Shown: one piece after another, positions 54,508-64,000 of the stretch
Layout: the number at the start of each line of letters is the position of its first letter
Position numbering within the stretch: position 1 is the stretch's first letter
DNA from: Anastrepha obliqua
Taxonomy: Eukaryota > Arthropoda > Insecta > Diptera > Tephritidae
Length of the DNA: 64,000 bases
Reading direction: 5' to 3'
Assembly: GCF_027943255.1 (NCBI RefSeq)
Contig: NC_072895.1
Coordinates: 70,434,001 to 70,498,000 of the forward strand
The notes under the pieces: generated by a model
Seen by the model: the letters and a program-made list of their open reading frames with translations, nothing else
Told to the model about the DNA's origin: nothing
Databases searched by the model: none
Program-made: the position numbers and the translations under genes

Positions 54508-55398
54508 TTAGATTATTCGCAGTGTATGCCATTCGCATAAAAATTGTTCCTCTACCTCACCTATACAGCTGCTACCAAAACGTTGAACAAAAGAGGTATT
54601 GAAATGAGTGTTTCCTTTGTTATGCCCGGGACTTTTCAGCCCATGAGTTAAGTAATCAAATGTGGAATAATAAATTTTACAATACTCATGGAATTTCAAG
54701 AGTTGCTTTTTCATTCGTTGAAACGATGTTCGGCGGATAAAGAAGGAGAAGGATGATTCGTCTTCTTCGGAATCTTTGGACAAAAAAATGGTTCTGTACC
54801 ACTCAGAATTGATCGTTTTAAGTTTCTCTAGTAGCCCAGTTATGACATGATCAGTTTCTCGGAAAAAAAGGCGACTACTTGCTGCGAACAGCTTCTTCCG
54901 CGAACAGCTATTGAGGATTAAACTCATCTTGGAACACGCATACTGTCGATTGCTTTTTGCCGTTTCCGGCTCATTGGCATAGATCTAAGATCTAATTTCT
55001 TTAAACCAATCCATACAAGTGTTTTTCGAGCAATTGTGAAATGATATGGTACCCAAGGAGGGCAAATCCTGACGACCAAATATTCGTGAAATATTGGATG
55101 TTTGCTGATTCTAATAGTGCGCAAGGATACCTCTATCTCACGAAATGTCACAGGACGATATTGCGTTATTAGTTGATGCAGATCATCGATTGTTCCTCGC
55201 ACAACAACCGAAATTTATCCTGCAAGGGTCGGCGGCCACGTTGGAATTCATTGTACTAGCGTCTTACTATGGCTGAGTGTGGTGCTCCAACTCTAGAAAT
55301 TGAAGTATAGTAAGTTTACCAGTGTACTCCTTTACCAATAATCCACGTCGAAAATTGTAATAAATAATTGCACGAAAATTTTCTTGAGTTAATTCCAT
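54508..55398 (-). pseudogene. strongly decayed mariner transposase
   Basis: The minus strand starts MELTQENFRAIIYYNFRRGL at 55398, the N-terminus of a common mariner group often mislabelled SETMAR in insect annotations. It continues degraded with LELEHHTQP, NEFQRGRRPLQDKFR, then GTIDDLHQLITQYRPVTFRE and IEVSLRTIRI, FHEYLVVRICPPWVPYHFTI and ARKTLVWIGL. The TGDESW box is not readable. Later LEKLKTINSEWYRTIFL corresponds to the RRTVNSEWYTTICLP block of the family, after which RRRRIIL is the last recognisable trace. The catalytic HDN and SPDLAP blocks are not found. Two open frames overlapping as ATGA at 54924-54927 are a by-product of a frame change, not a bicistronic arrangement. Below about 54770 the match is not supported. 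Confidence 0.7.
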
Positions 55399-55399
55399 C

Positions 55400-55899
55400 T
55401 TTTGGACCAGATGAATTTTTAAATTCACTGAAACAAGAACAATTAAAAGTCTAAAGTGAAAAAGTTGTATGTAAGTTTATTCTAAAAAATATCAAACTTT
55501 TGGATAAAAATATCAGCACACGTCGGCTGCGAAATATAAAAGGCAACTTCGTATTTGTTCTGAATATGTTTTAATATATTATATTCTTGATTTTGACTTC
55601 ATATATTTAAAGCAGCAATACTGATTAAGAACACATGAAATTTCTCAATCATAATTTTGTGATACAACTTTTAACCAAAAGCATTATTCTTGCGTACGCT
55701 GACGAGGAGATTGCGCCTATAAAGAGGATTCACTCTTGGCCGTACACTAAACTGCAGGTACAAAAAAATATATAATGCACTCTGTGCTGATAGTTTGCTG
55801 AAAATAAGCAGCGGACAATTTCCAACGACAAGTGAGCATATTTATCTAGCAAATAAAAATATTATTTAGAATACAAGACCAGCGGACCTCAAAATAAAT
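55400..55899. other. non-coding, nothing recognised
   Basis: AT-rich sequence without recognisable domain. The first part may be the mariner's untranslated leader. Confidence 0.5.
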
Positions 55900-56010
55900 G
55901 AAGAAGAAATTGAAAGAAACGAGAAATAGAGGCCGACTGCGGCAAAGATGGTTACAAGACGTAGAAGATGGTATACAAAAGATTAGAATACCATAACCTA
56001 GAGCGGCAGT
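55900..56010 (+). pseudogene. LINE C-terminal scrap (tentative)
   Basis: The plus strand reads RGRLRQRWLQDVEDGIQKI followed by a stop, RAAVECRDIV. The GRPRxRWxDDVExDLxxM pattern is the closing segment of several LINE polyproteins. Only about 35 residues are visible, so the call rests on one motif. Confidence 0.4.
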
Positions 56011-56579
56011 GGAGTGTAGAGATATAGTATAACTATTGAGTACCTATAACAATTTGCCTTAAAAAACAAATTTAATTGCGCTGGGATATATAATTTTCGA
56101 TACCCAAAAACCGATGGCTACCCGATATTTGGTCAAAAGCTTTTTAAAATTCAATACTATGTAAAATAAGTGAATTTTCTATCAGTTAAAAAATGTATGC
56201 GTATTTTTTTCCTACTCTCTTCAATTTTAAAGAGGATGGTTAATGGTATATGTTGACTTTTCGTTCAATTTCGGTAAAATGTGGTTATTTTTTCAAATGC
56301 TTATAAATTATCTTACTCGAAAAAGCGGTTAAAAATTTCTTAATCTCAGACTGCGAAAATGTTACATAAGTAACTTGTGTCGCATTTTATTAGCATAGTC
56401 GGAAGTGACGCAAATTCATTGCGTCAGGTGCATTAATATTTGCGATGAAAATTGCCCTAATGATAAGTTTTATCGAGGAAGGTATTGCCCTGTGGTCTCT
56501 TTTTGTGAAGGTTTGAGTGTTTTGGTTACCCATTAATAACCTCTTCTTTTATCTCCCCAATTATTCTCAGTTAAATTAG

Positions 56580-56890
56580 AGTCCTACAACAACTGGATAT
56601 CTAACACCGAATTGCTTCGACGATGCCACAAAAAACCAATCGCAGCTGAAGTATGAGAACGTAAATGGAGATGGCTTGGCCATGCCCTACGGAAAGGTGA
56701 CACTGAAGTCCGCATACAAGCGCTGGACTGGAACTCCCAAGGACAGCGCAGAACAGACAGACCTAGATCGAAGAGAAGTACAAAAAAAAAACTATGAAAA
56801 CAAAGTGAAATATATATCCGGATATCGCACAAAATGGAAACCTTTCACTTTGGACCTATGCTCCGCAACAGAGACTAAGGAATGATGCTG
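56580..56890 (+). pseudogene. RTE/L2-like LINE C-terminal fragment
   Basis: Plus-strand pieces in two frames: WISNTELLRRCHKKPIAAEV, a stop, ERKWRWLGHALRKGDTEVRI, QALDWNSQGQRRTDRPRS, a shift, YENKVKYISGYRTKWKPFTL and LCSATETKE. This order (NxxLWxRxxxxPIxxEIxxRKWRWIGHTLRK, then QALxWNPQGxRxRGRP, then RWRxFVxALCS) is the C-terminal end of the same kind of LINE whose polymerase scrap lies at 5410-6100. The 3' end is near 56890. Confidence 0.75.
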
Positions 56891-58037
56891 ATATTAGAGT
56901 CGTTAGGCACTTTGTTTGTGTTTTTTACCTTTATTTAAAGTAGCTTCATGCTGAACTGGCGCTGATACTAGTTTACCATTTTTTAAGAAATGAACATTGA
57001 ACTAAAGCTCCCCAAAAGTAGGGGGAAAGGAGGTAGTGGCAAGAAACCTTTACTTTTTCATTAAATCACATTAGAAGTTTTGCTTTTAATGGTGAAAACT
57101 CTAAAGTATTTTTAAGAATATTAATTATAAATATTTTTATATTTTTCACTTTTTTCCGGAGTGCCCAAAACAAAAACTGCCTGTTACTACTTTGTAAAAA
57201 AAAAACCAAAACGTAAGCGCGCTTTCGATGTTACTTTACAAGTGATTTCTGTATTTTCCATTTCCTGTTTATATAGTATTTCTTAGCCTAAACCTAACTA
57301 ACGGCCTATATGTAATTAAGAATAAATCCTTATTATAAAGTTATGTATGTACATATGTCGTGTTATGAAATTCCACAGTAAATTAAACAGGAAACTTAAA
57401 ATTTAAAGTTACAGTTAAATTGAAAAATTTATTATATAAGAATTCATAGTCGATTATTATAACAAATTAAAATAAGTGTATAATTGATTACTAAACTAAA
57501 ACTAATATTAAACGTCATTTGTTACGCTGCTAATGTTTTATGGTGAAGGTGGTGAAAACTGTTCGGTACAATTTCTCAAATTTTATAGACTTTGCATTTC
57601 TTTACCTTTTTTGATTTTAATTTCTCTTATTTATTTTCTGGGTTTATCTTAACGAAATCGTTTGGGATTGCATTTACAGATTTTAATTTAAAATAAATAT
57701 TGTGCAATGGCAAGCATTTCAATTATGCCATATAACCGCAGCTACCAGTATGTATCATTTTTGTTGAGGCACCACATACACACACATATAAAAACGGGTG
57801 CGTATCGTCACAGTTGTCGTTCATAGTTATGTGCATTTGTGATATGTTTATGATGGAGTAATTCATACTATGTATGAATCAATGTATGTTAAAATGCATA
57901 AGCATTTCATATGTATAAACAAATTTTACTCATACGCAGTGTCGAACGAAACCAGCAGTAACGGTAGCTCACTTCAAATTGCAATTCGCTTGTGTAAATA
58001 CGCGTAAATAAAATATATTTTCACAAGTATGTATAAT
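56891..58037. other. non-coding, nothing recognised
   Basis: AT-rich with CACACATA-type simple repeat near 57775-57795 and ATGTATG words at 57865-57915. No domain was recognised. Confidence 0.5.
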
Positions 58038-58045
58038 ATGCGCAC

Positions 58046-58490
58046 TAGGCCGGGTCGATTTGTGGGGAGGCAAAAAAATCGCCCATTGCTCTGTGAAAAT
58101 CATGTTCTATGGAAATCATGTTCTGTGGAAATCATGTTCGAATTCTGATGTCCCCCAATTTGGGTCGAACTTTTTAGTTTCTTTTCTCATGTAAAGGCCA
58201 AAAATGGTGATATTTTGAAATGATTATATAGGGAACCCCCCAAGGGAGTTCCAGGGGATGTGCCACTGGCATGGGTGGATCGGCCGTCCAAAGTTAGTGG
58301 GGGTCGGTCATACATTTGAACTCGATTGGAGCACTCTAAATGAGTCAAAGTGAGATTTTTCGTTCGACCCAAATTGGGGGACATCAGAATTCGTTTTAGA
58401 GGTATGGTTCCTTCGGCAAAGTTTCTTATTTTGATCCCTAGAATACGATTTTCACAGAGCAATGAGCGATTTTTAAATCGACCCGCCCTA
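58046..58490. mobile_element. hAT-like inverted-arm element, second copy, opposite orientation
   Basis: A 445-bp relative of the element at 17087-17545. It starts TAGGCCGGGTCGATTTGTGG, which is the complement of that element's right end, and ends AAATCGACCCGCCCTA, the complement of its left end, so it lies inverted relative to it. A perfect 8-bp duplication ATGCGCAC flanks it (58038-58045 and 58491-58498). The left arm has a short internal duplication (GGAAATCATGTTCT twice) in place of the GGGATCAAAATAAG to CATACCTCTAAAA section, which is kept in the right arm. The centre differs from copy one and includes GGGAACCCCCCAAGGGAGTT and GGATCGGCCGTCCAAAG, giving it about 105 bp of less AT-rich sequence. 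No transposase frame. Confidence 0.9.
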
Positions 58491-58498
58491 ATGCGCAC

Positions 58499-59289
58499 GC
58501 ATAAGTGTCGTTATAGGTATTTGTACATACCTTTGCATGCAATAAAATGTGGATATTTAGTAGGAATATATTTTAAAAACACTGTAATATATTTCTGACC
58601 CATTTCTGACTTAATAGAAGAAGTAAACTTATGAAATAAAGTTTGAATATAACGGGAGGGCCACGGAAATTGAGTACAAAATTTCTAACAAAAATTCCTG
58701 AAATCATATTTGGCAAATAAAAGATCCCCTGCCCATAATCTTCAAACATTTAGTCCACCTATTTTTATAGTTATTTATAGCGAAACTATTTATATCATTA
58801 TCATAACTACTTTCGTATATTACATCTTCATTGCTCAATTTAAACTTAAACGAAAATTATACATAGTTTCACATTAAGAGGCGAGATAGATCTAGACATT
58901 TATCAAAAGACAGAGAATGATGAGAGGAGTCGAGTTGTGATATAATTTGTTGATGGTTAAACTTTTCATTTACATTTACAAAAAAAAAAAAATTAATGGT
59001 TAAAAGATCTACAAAGCGTATATCTCGTTTATTGGCTCATAAACATGCTACTACGAAAGCCAATAATATATGTTAAAATTTAAATAAATTATCCTTTCTT
59101 CGCAACCACGAACTTCTCCAATAAATGATGGACGCAATCATAAACTATCAACTAGAGAGACGTGTGTACCTTTCTACCAAGCGATTATAAGAGATGAAAG
59201 CGAGTCGGATTTCGCCAAAAAAATAATATTAGAAGAAGAGAGTGTCAGGGGGAGGGTTTTTTGTGCAGTGGGCACAAAGCATTGAAAGT
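58499..59289. other. non-coding, nothing recognised
   Basis: AT-rich sequence between the hAT-like element and an R1-like LINE fragment; the last 100 bp may belong to the LINE's 3' end. Confidence 0.5.
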
Positions 59290-60240
59290 CGAAAAGTGTG
59301 AGACTTGCCTTTCGGTTCACCCACGAAAAACTCACCCCAGCTCCGTTTCCATCCCACGGGACAACCGTTAAGTATTATTTCACGGAGCGGTCTTTGCCTC
59401 TTCATGAAGATCTGTGCTGTTTTTCAGCGCGACGGAGTTTGGAGATTACTATTTTCTCCATATTGCATACAGTGGACCAATGTGCTTCTGACAGAATCAT
59501 AATATCGACTAGGTTAACAGCCGTAATTGGCTTCTTCACCCTAGTGCTTAACTCTTCCGTTTTGAACGCAAATCGTGGGCAGACCAACAAAACATGTTCT
59601 ACGCCTTCTGCAGTTGCTGCACCATAAGAACAGTACGGGTGGTCAACTTAGGATATAAAACACCCATGTGCAGTCAGAATTTGGGTCAGATAGTAATTCA
59701 ACTGTCCATGTTTACGATTAACCCGTTTGCAGATTATGGGAATCAAGAATTATAGGAGACAACAGTGTTAAGTAGTCTCTTGCAGTTTTGACTAAGATCG
59801 CTAATATTCATCATAATGCGCGTTAGCGCCGTTACTGCTTAAGCCTACGGTCAATTATTACGCCCAGGTACTAAATGAGTGGCTTCGATTCTATGCCATG
59901 ATCGGCCACCATTATATTAGCCGACTCCACAATCTTCTTGGTGCTAATTAATACTGCTTCAGTTTTTTGGTCCACAAGAGTTAGATCGTTCTTTACCATG
60001 CCGACAGCCTGGTTACATGTTCCTTCGGCTTGACGGAATAATTTAGGCACGACCACAACAACTATATCGTCAGCAAATCCTACAATTTGTGATTCTAGAG
60101 ATAGATGAAGGCGAAAAACTCCAGCGAACATAATGCATAACAAGTTGCCTGGGACTGAGTCTTGTGGAACTCCGCCAGTTATTTTCAGCTCCTTTACACC
60201 AGCATTGGTTTTATAGCGCAGGATGTCAAAGGGGAGGGTG
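59290..60240 (-). pseudogene. R1-clade-like LINE fragment with internal deletion
   Basis: The minus strand reads ELKITGGVPQDSVPGNLLCI (RT motif B, GVPQGSVLGP expected), then VGFADDIVVVVVPKLFRQAE (motif C), LTLVDQKTEAVLIS, MVADHGIESKPLI, stop, YLGVIIDRRLK, and a degraded stretch. At about 59750-59640 it resumes with NRKHGQLNYYLTQILTAHGC, then PYCSYGAATAEGVEHVLLVC and PRFAFKTEELSTRVKKPI. The thumb-to-RNase-H-like middle (about 150-200 residues in relatives) is missing, so the copy has an internal deletion between about 59800 and 59750. It shares its clade with the fragment at 4618-5450. Its upstream end at 60240 is followed within 30 bp by a SINE in the same orientation. Confidence 0.8.
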
Positions 60241-60265
60241 GGGTAATATATATGTACATATATAT

Positions 60266-60520
60266 TTGGCGCGTACACCCGTTTTGGGTGTTTTGGCCGA
60301 GTTCCTCCTCCTATTTGTGGTGTGCGTCTTGATGCTGTTCCACAAATGGAGAGACCTACAGTTTAAAGCCGACTCCGAAAGACAGATATTTTTATGAGGA
60401 GCGTGTTCATGGCAGAAATACACTCGGAGGTTTGCCATTGCCTGCCGAGGGGCGACCACTATTAGAAACATGTTTTTCTTAATTTTGGTGTTTCGCCGAG
60501 ATTCGAATCAACGTTTTTTC
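60266..60520 (-). mobile_element. SINE copy lacking the A-box head
   Basis: Minus-strand copy of the SINE. TTGGCGCGTACAC at 60266 is its 3' end; the core with CTCCTCCTATTTGTGGTGTG, ACCTACAGTTTAAAGCCGAC and GGCAGGCAATGGCAAACCTC (complement) matches the complete copy, with a GTGTT insertion near 60405. The B box complement GATTCGAATC is at 60500-60509. The A-box part of the head is absent after about 60520, a typical 5' truncation. A TATATATGTACATATATAT stretch at 60246-60264 stands where the A/T-rich tail is expected. Confidence 0.88.
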
Positions 60521-62199
60521 TGTGAATTCCAAAATCAGAATACTCAAAGAACAGAGAACAACTGTACAGAGTTTGTCGTATAACAGGAAAAAACAGCAAT
60601 CTCAAATGTATGCGAATGTGTAGATATCAATTCGAAGGTAAGAAGTGATTTAAAAGTAAACTAGCCGGTGATGCACCCTTTATGTATTTGGCTGCATATT
60701 TCAGCGCAATTTTTCGATACCACGCAGACCTTGCTTACCATTATTTTATCTATAGACTCTGCTCACTTCCTGCGAATTGTTTTTATACGATTCTTATTTA
60801 CATTTTTTTTTTTCAATTTGTTGTCGCCTTACCACTGTAGAGTCTTGCATTATTACATTTGTTGCTATTGTTATTGATGTTTCTGTTGTCCTTATTTTTG
60901 TTTTATCGTGGTTGAATTGTTGTTTTGTATTATTATTTCAACTGTTTTTACCGTTGTGTTTTCAGTTGTAATCACCCGCGAGCGAATTGCCAAATACATA
61001 CATATAAATAAGGTAGAGGAATATATTACATGTGTGTATGTGTGAGTATGTGTTCGTGCATGCATGCGCTGGCAAGCCGCATATTTCATAGTCGCGCACA
61101 TTTTTGCATGTGGTTAACCGCTTTTCATTGCTGCGGCCATTGCGGCTGTTGATGTTGCACTATGGCAGTCACAGTTACCGCCTGCCACTTGCTGGTCCGC
61201 TAGCAGCTATGCGCCTACTGCTCGGTGAGATCAACCGTTAAATACCCGTTGCGGCGTTGCTGTTAGTGTTGTTGCTACGATTCCACAATTTTTTATTGCT
61301 TTTGAAGTTATGACGTCATACTTACATACACACATACATATATAGGAAAAAGAGCGATGAAAAATAAAAATTATTATAACATATTCCGTTATTTACATTT
61401 TTTTTCTGCACGATTTGTTCATTGTTTGTTTGTTTTTTGTTTTCATTATTTTTAAGTACAATCCCAGATTCATCACATTGCTCCAAATGCATTCTGCATT
61501 GTTTATGTTGTCCTCCTGACATTTATTGCAGTTGTTTTAATTTTTGCTGTTTTGATTTTTATTATCATTGTCACATTTCATATTCCGCTGCGTGTCATTA
61601 TGACGAACTGTAGCGGAAAAAAAATATTTGATGATTTTAGGTTTTTAGGTGGAAAGTTGAATTTAGCTGGAAAAAAATGCAATCAGAGCTGTGACTATGA
61701 AATTTATTCTACGCTTTATAGCAATTTTGTAATATTTTATGCTTGACACTAAAAAATTAAAATACATATTTTTTTTATTCGTTGTCCTACCAAAATGCGG
61801 TCAAACATGACAAACTTAACACCAGAATAAGCAAAAAACGGTACTAAGTGTGAGATATGCCTGCGATTATAATAATATGGAGCTTGGAATCCGGACATAT
61901 TTAATTTACATATGTATGCCAGATGATTTACAAAGGTTTCAAGCACTCTAATGAGTTGCCATTTTATATAAAAAGCCAATATTTAAAAAAATAGTAACAA
62001 AATATGCACTAAAAAAAAAGGTTTAAATAATAAGAAAATGTCATTATGTACTCAGTCATGCGCTTTTGTATATAAGCAAATAAATACCAATGAAACCGGA
62101 ACTCATCCATAAATATCTATTTGGAATATAAATACTTTTTATTGAATATAAATATACATATATTGAAGAACCCAAGAATGTTTGGAGAGGAACTAGAAT
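60521..62199. other. non-coding, pyrimidine-rich and microsatellite patches
   Basis: About 1.7 kb with TTGTTGTTG/TTATT-rich patches (60830-60970, 61380-61570) that create cysteine/phenylalanine-rich chance frames, and TGTG/TATG simple repeats at 61030-61060. No domain or element end was recognised. Confidence 0.5.
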
Positions 62200-62625
62200 T
62201 GCTTGGTCATTGAGTTAAAATTACTCTTCCGGTCATAGGAATATAGGGGGTAATGAGATAGCGGATGAGCTAGCAAGAAATGCTAGACATAACAGAGGAG
62301 GTGGCAGTTGCTACTCATTCAACAAAAACATCCATTGCTTCACACTGCTATGCTTTAACCGAAAGAAGGCGGAAGCAATAAACTACATGCACCACAGCAA
62401 GAAAAACATGATCGTCGAACAACATACGGAGGACCAATTGCCTGTTAGGATGCTCCCGTCCAAGCATCTCTTACGTATCACTTCAACACTTACAGGTCAC
62501 TGAACGATAGGGGATCATGTAGTCAGACTTAACCTTCCCTTCAATCCTATCTGCAGAAGCTGCCAGGCAGAGGGTCTAAAAGAGAGTCTTTTCCACTATT
62601 TATACGAGCACCCATTTACATAGGC
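62200..62625 (+). pseudogene. LINE fragment: RNase H end and CCHC C-terminus
   Basis: The plus strand reads GHRNIGGNEIADELARNARH (RNase H final block), a linker INYMHHSKKNMIVEQH, then LPSKHLLRITSTLTGH, one stop, TIGDHVVRLNLPFNPICRSC, QAEGLKESLFHYL, YEHP. The cysteine/histidine block keeps C-x2-C and H but has lost the final cysteine (YEHP for CECP). It ends abruptly at about 62625, where a different LINE fragment begins. Confidence 0.78.
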
Positions 62626-62629
62626 TCTC

Positions 62630-64000
62630 CTCGGCGGATTTTGGCAGTAAACTCACTATTGCTGACCCAGAAAAGAGGGGGTTGCCACTTCACTGCTTAC
62701 GCTGATGACTTAGCAATTGCAGTTAAAGGCAAATATCCTAACACTCTTATGGATATTATGCGCTCTAACATGGCCACACTTAGAAGCTGGACTGAGAGCA
62801 GGTGACTCGGTATAAGCACCGCAAAAACTGAAAAAATTCTCTTTACAAAGAAACATAACCTCCCTATAATCTCCCTGCTAATTTTTAAGGGTGTGGAGAT
62901 TCCTTTGAAAGAGAATGTCAAGTACCTGGGACTCATATTAGACAGGAAGCTCACGTGGAAACCTAATATTGAGGAAAGAGTAAAGAAGACCAACGTTGCA
63001 TTACATACTGGCAAAAAAGCGGTCGGTATTAAATGGGGACCAACACCTCGTGTTACACATTGGCTCTATACTTCTGTAGTTAGGCCAATCTTAATATATG
63101 GAATACTTGTATGGTGGCTCAAAAAGCGAGTTACGCTAAAATCATGAGTAAGGTCCAAAGAACAGTTTTTTTATGCATCTCTGTCGCTTTAAGGACTACC
63201 CCAAACAAAGCTCTGGAGGTGCTAATCAATTTGTCTGCACTAAATCTGGTAGGGAAACACGTGGACGCGACTTCGTCGCTCACACTCAAAAGTATGGCAC
63301 TATGGAAAGACCGCTGGTTTGGCCACACTTCTATTTTCCACTCTCTGAATAGTCACAAACAAGAAATAGACTAACTTTATTCCTAGACTCACCTTCGAAA
63401 GGCTCTTCAAGACAAGTATACCGTCAAGAAGGGAGCGGCAGACGCCAAGGTCATGGAGAAGGGGGTGGTTTGGCCACACTTCTATTTTCCACTCTCTGAA
63501 TAGTCACAAACAAGAAATAGACTAACTTTATTCCTAGACTCACCTTCAAAAGGCTCTTCAAGACAAGTATACCGTCAAGAAGGGAGCGGCAGACGCCAAG
63601 GTCATGGAGAAGCGGGGAATTCAATTACATACAGATGGTTCCAAGCTAGAATATAAGTTTGGCTATGGAGTTTTCTCGAAGGAGTTGGGACTGGAGCTAT
63701 CCGTTCGACTACCAGACTATTGGAGCGTCTACCAGGCAGAGGTTCTAACTATAAAAGAAGTGGCTACATATCTAAATACGCATGCCGTAACAAAAACGAC
63801 TAAAAATTCTCGGATAGCTGGGCGACCATCAAATCCATGAATGCGTCTATACTAATATCGAAGGTTGCACAGGAATGCCGGGCAGCCCTAAATGATATTA
63901 GTGTCAAATATTCAAGGTCAGCCTTATTTGGGTGCCGGGGCACAGAAATATTGAAACTGTAAAGCTGATGAGCTAGCCAAAAAAGGTACTGCTTTTCAAT
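62630..64000 (+). pseudogene. LOA/I-like LINE fragment from RT motif C into RNase H, continuing past the window
   Basis: The plus strand begins inside the RT: SPRRILAVNSLLLTQKRGG, then CHFTAYADDLAIAVKG (motif C, 62700), TLRSWTESR, a stop, LGISTAKTEKILFTK, EIPLKENVKYLGLILDRKLT, WKPNIEERVKKTNVALHTGK, TSVVRPILIYGILVWWLKK, a short damaged stretch, KVQRTVFLCISVALRTTPNK and VGKHVDATSSLTLKSMALWK. A 151-bp tandem duplication then breaks the frame (63315-63616). RNase H follows: LHTDGSKLEYKFGYGVFSKE (D), VRLPDYWSVYQAEVLTIKEV (E), a shift, and DSWATIKSMNASILISKV. The closing VPGHxxIxGN block is degraded to GCRGTEIL near 63940. It is cut by the window end. Confidence 0.85.
63315..63616 (+). repeat. 151-bp tandem duplication inside the LINE
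   Basis: Two head-to-tail units, 63315-63465 and 63466-63616, almost identical (differences at CGAAAGG/CAAAAGG and near the unit end). Both contain GGCCACACTTCTATTTTCCA and AGACGCCAAGGTCATGGAGA. As 151 is not a multiple of three, the duplication shifts the reading frame before the RNase H domain. Confidence 0.93.

Noticed and set aside
54508..55202. Two minus-strand frames overlapping by ATGA, suggesting a bicistronic viral-type arrangement.
   Set aside because: The upstream frame and its leader match a mariner transposase in order and wording, so the overlap is a frameshift by-product.

Overview
The window looks like a repeat-dense, AT-rich nuclear stretch of a higher dipteran genome. A tephritid fruit fly or close relative is the best guess. 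It holds many mariner-type transposons of both the DD34D and DD41D kinds; from memory, DD41D 'rosa'-like elements were described in tephritids. It also holds RNase H-bearing non-LTR retrotransposons ending in TAACC or TAA tails, and ATGT/TATG-type microsatellites. I found no convincing host protein-coding exon, RNA gene, operon or CRISPR array. The window reads as intergenic or intronic DNA built by repeated transposon insertion and decay, and almost every long open frame belongs to a broken transposase or a LINE polyprotein.

Layout. 1-10 kb: a decayed DD41D transposase (1.28-2.23 kb), a 433-bp internally deleted DD41D element (3.77-4.20 kb), an R1-like LINE fragment meeting an opposing LINE fragment (4.6-6.1 kb), two more LINE remnants (6.4 and 9.2-9.9 kb) and SINE scraps. 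12.8-14.4 kb: an old repeat split by a mariner that lies between 51-bp direct repeats. 15.7-22.8 kb: a cluster of DNA elements, namely mariner (15.66-16.89), a hAT-like inverted-repeat element (17.09-17.55), a SINE head (18.39), a fairly intact mariner (18.71-20.02) and two DD41D elements (20.09-21.38, 21.90-22.82). 24.9 kb: a Tc1-like N-terminal scrap. 28.8-29.6 kb: a mariner end abutting an internally deleted DD41D element. 32.0-37.2 kb: three more DD41D copies. 38.2-40.7 kb: LINE remnants, including a 5'-truncated I-like copy with a TAA tail and a perfect 14-bp target duplication. 41.1-41.4 kb: a complete tRNA-derived SINE with a perfect 11-bp target duplication. 42.0-45.6 kb: two mariners. 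46.4-50.6 kb: LINEs, one split in its RNase H catalytic motif by a 0.5-kb inverted-repeat insertion. 54.5-56.9 kb: a decayed mariner and RTE/L2-like LINE tails. 58.05-58.49 kb: second copy of the hAT-like element. 59.3-60.5 kb: an R1-like LINE next to a SINE. 62.2-64.0 kb: two LINE fragments, one with a recent 151-bp tandem duplication.

How the parts relate. LINE-type reverse transcriptase probably mobilised the SINE family, and DD41D and hAT-type transposases probably mobilised the deletion derivatives and short inverted-repeat elements. No element here encodes an uninterrupted full-length enzyme, so any current movement would need proteins from elsewhere in the genome. The most informative structures are the nested insertions and target duplications, which give relative ages and family identities from sequence alone. 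I do not see a novel multi-gene system.
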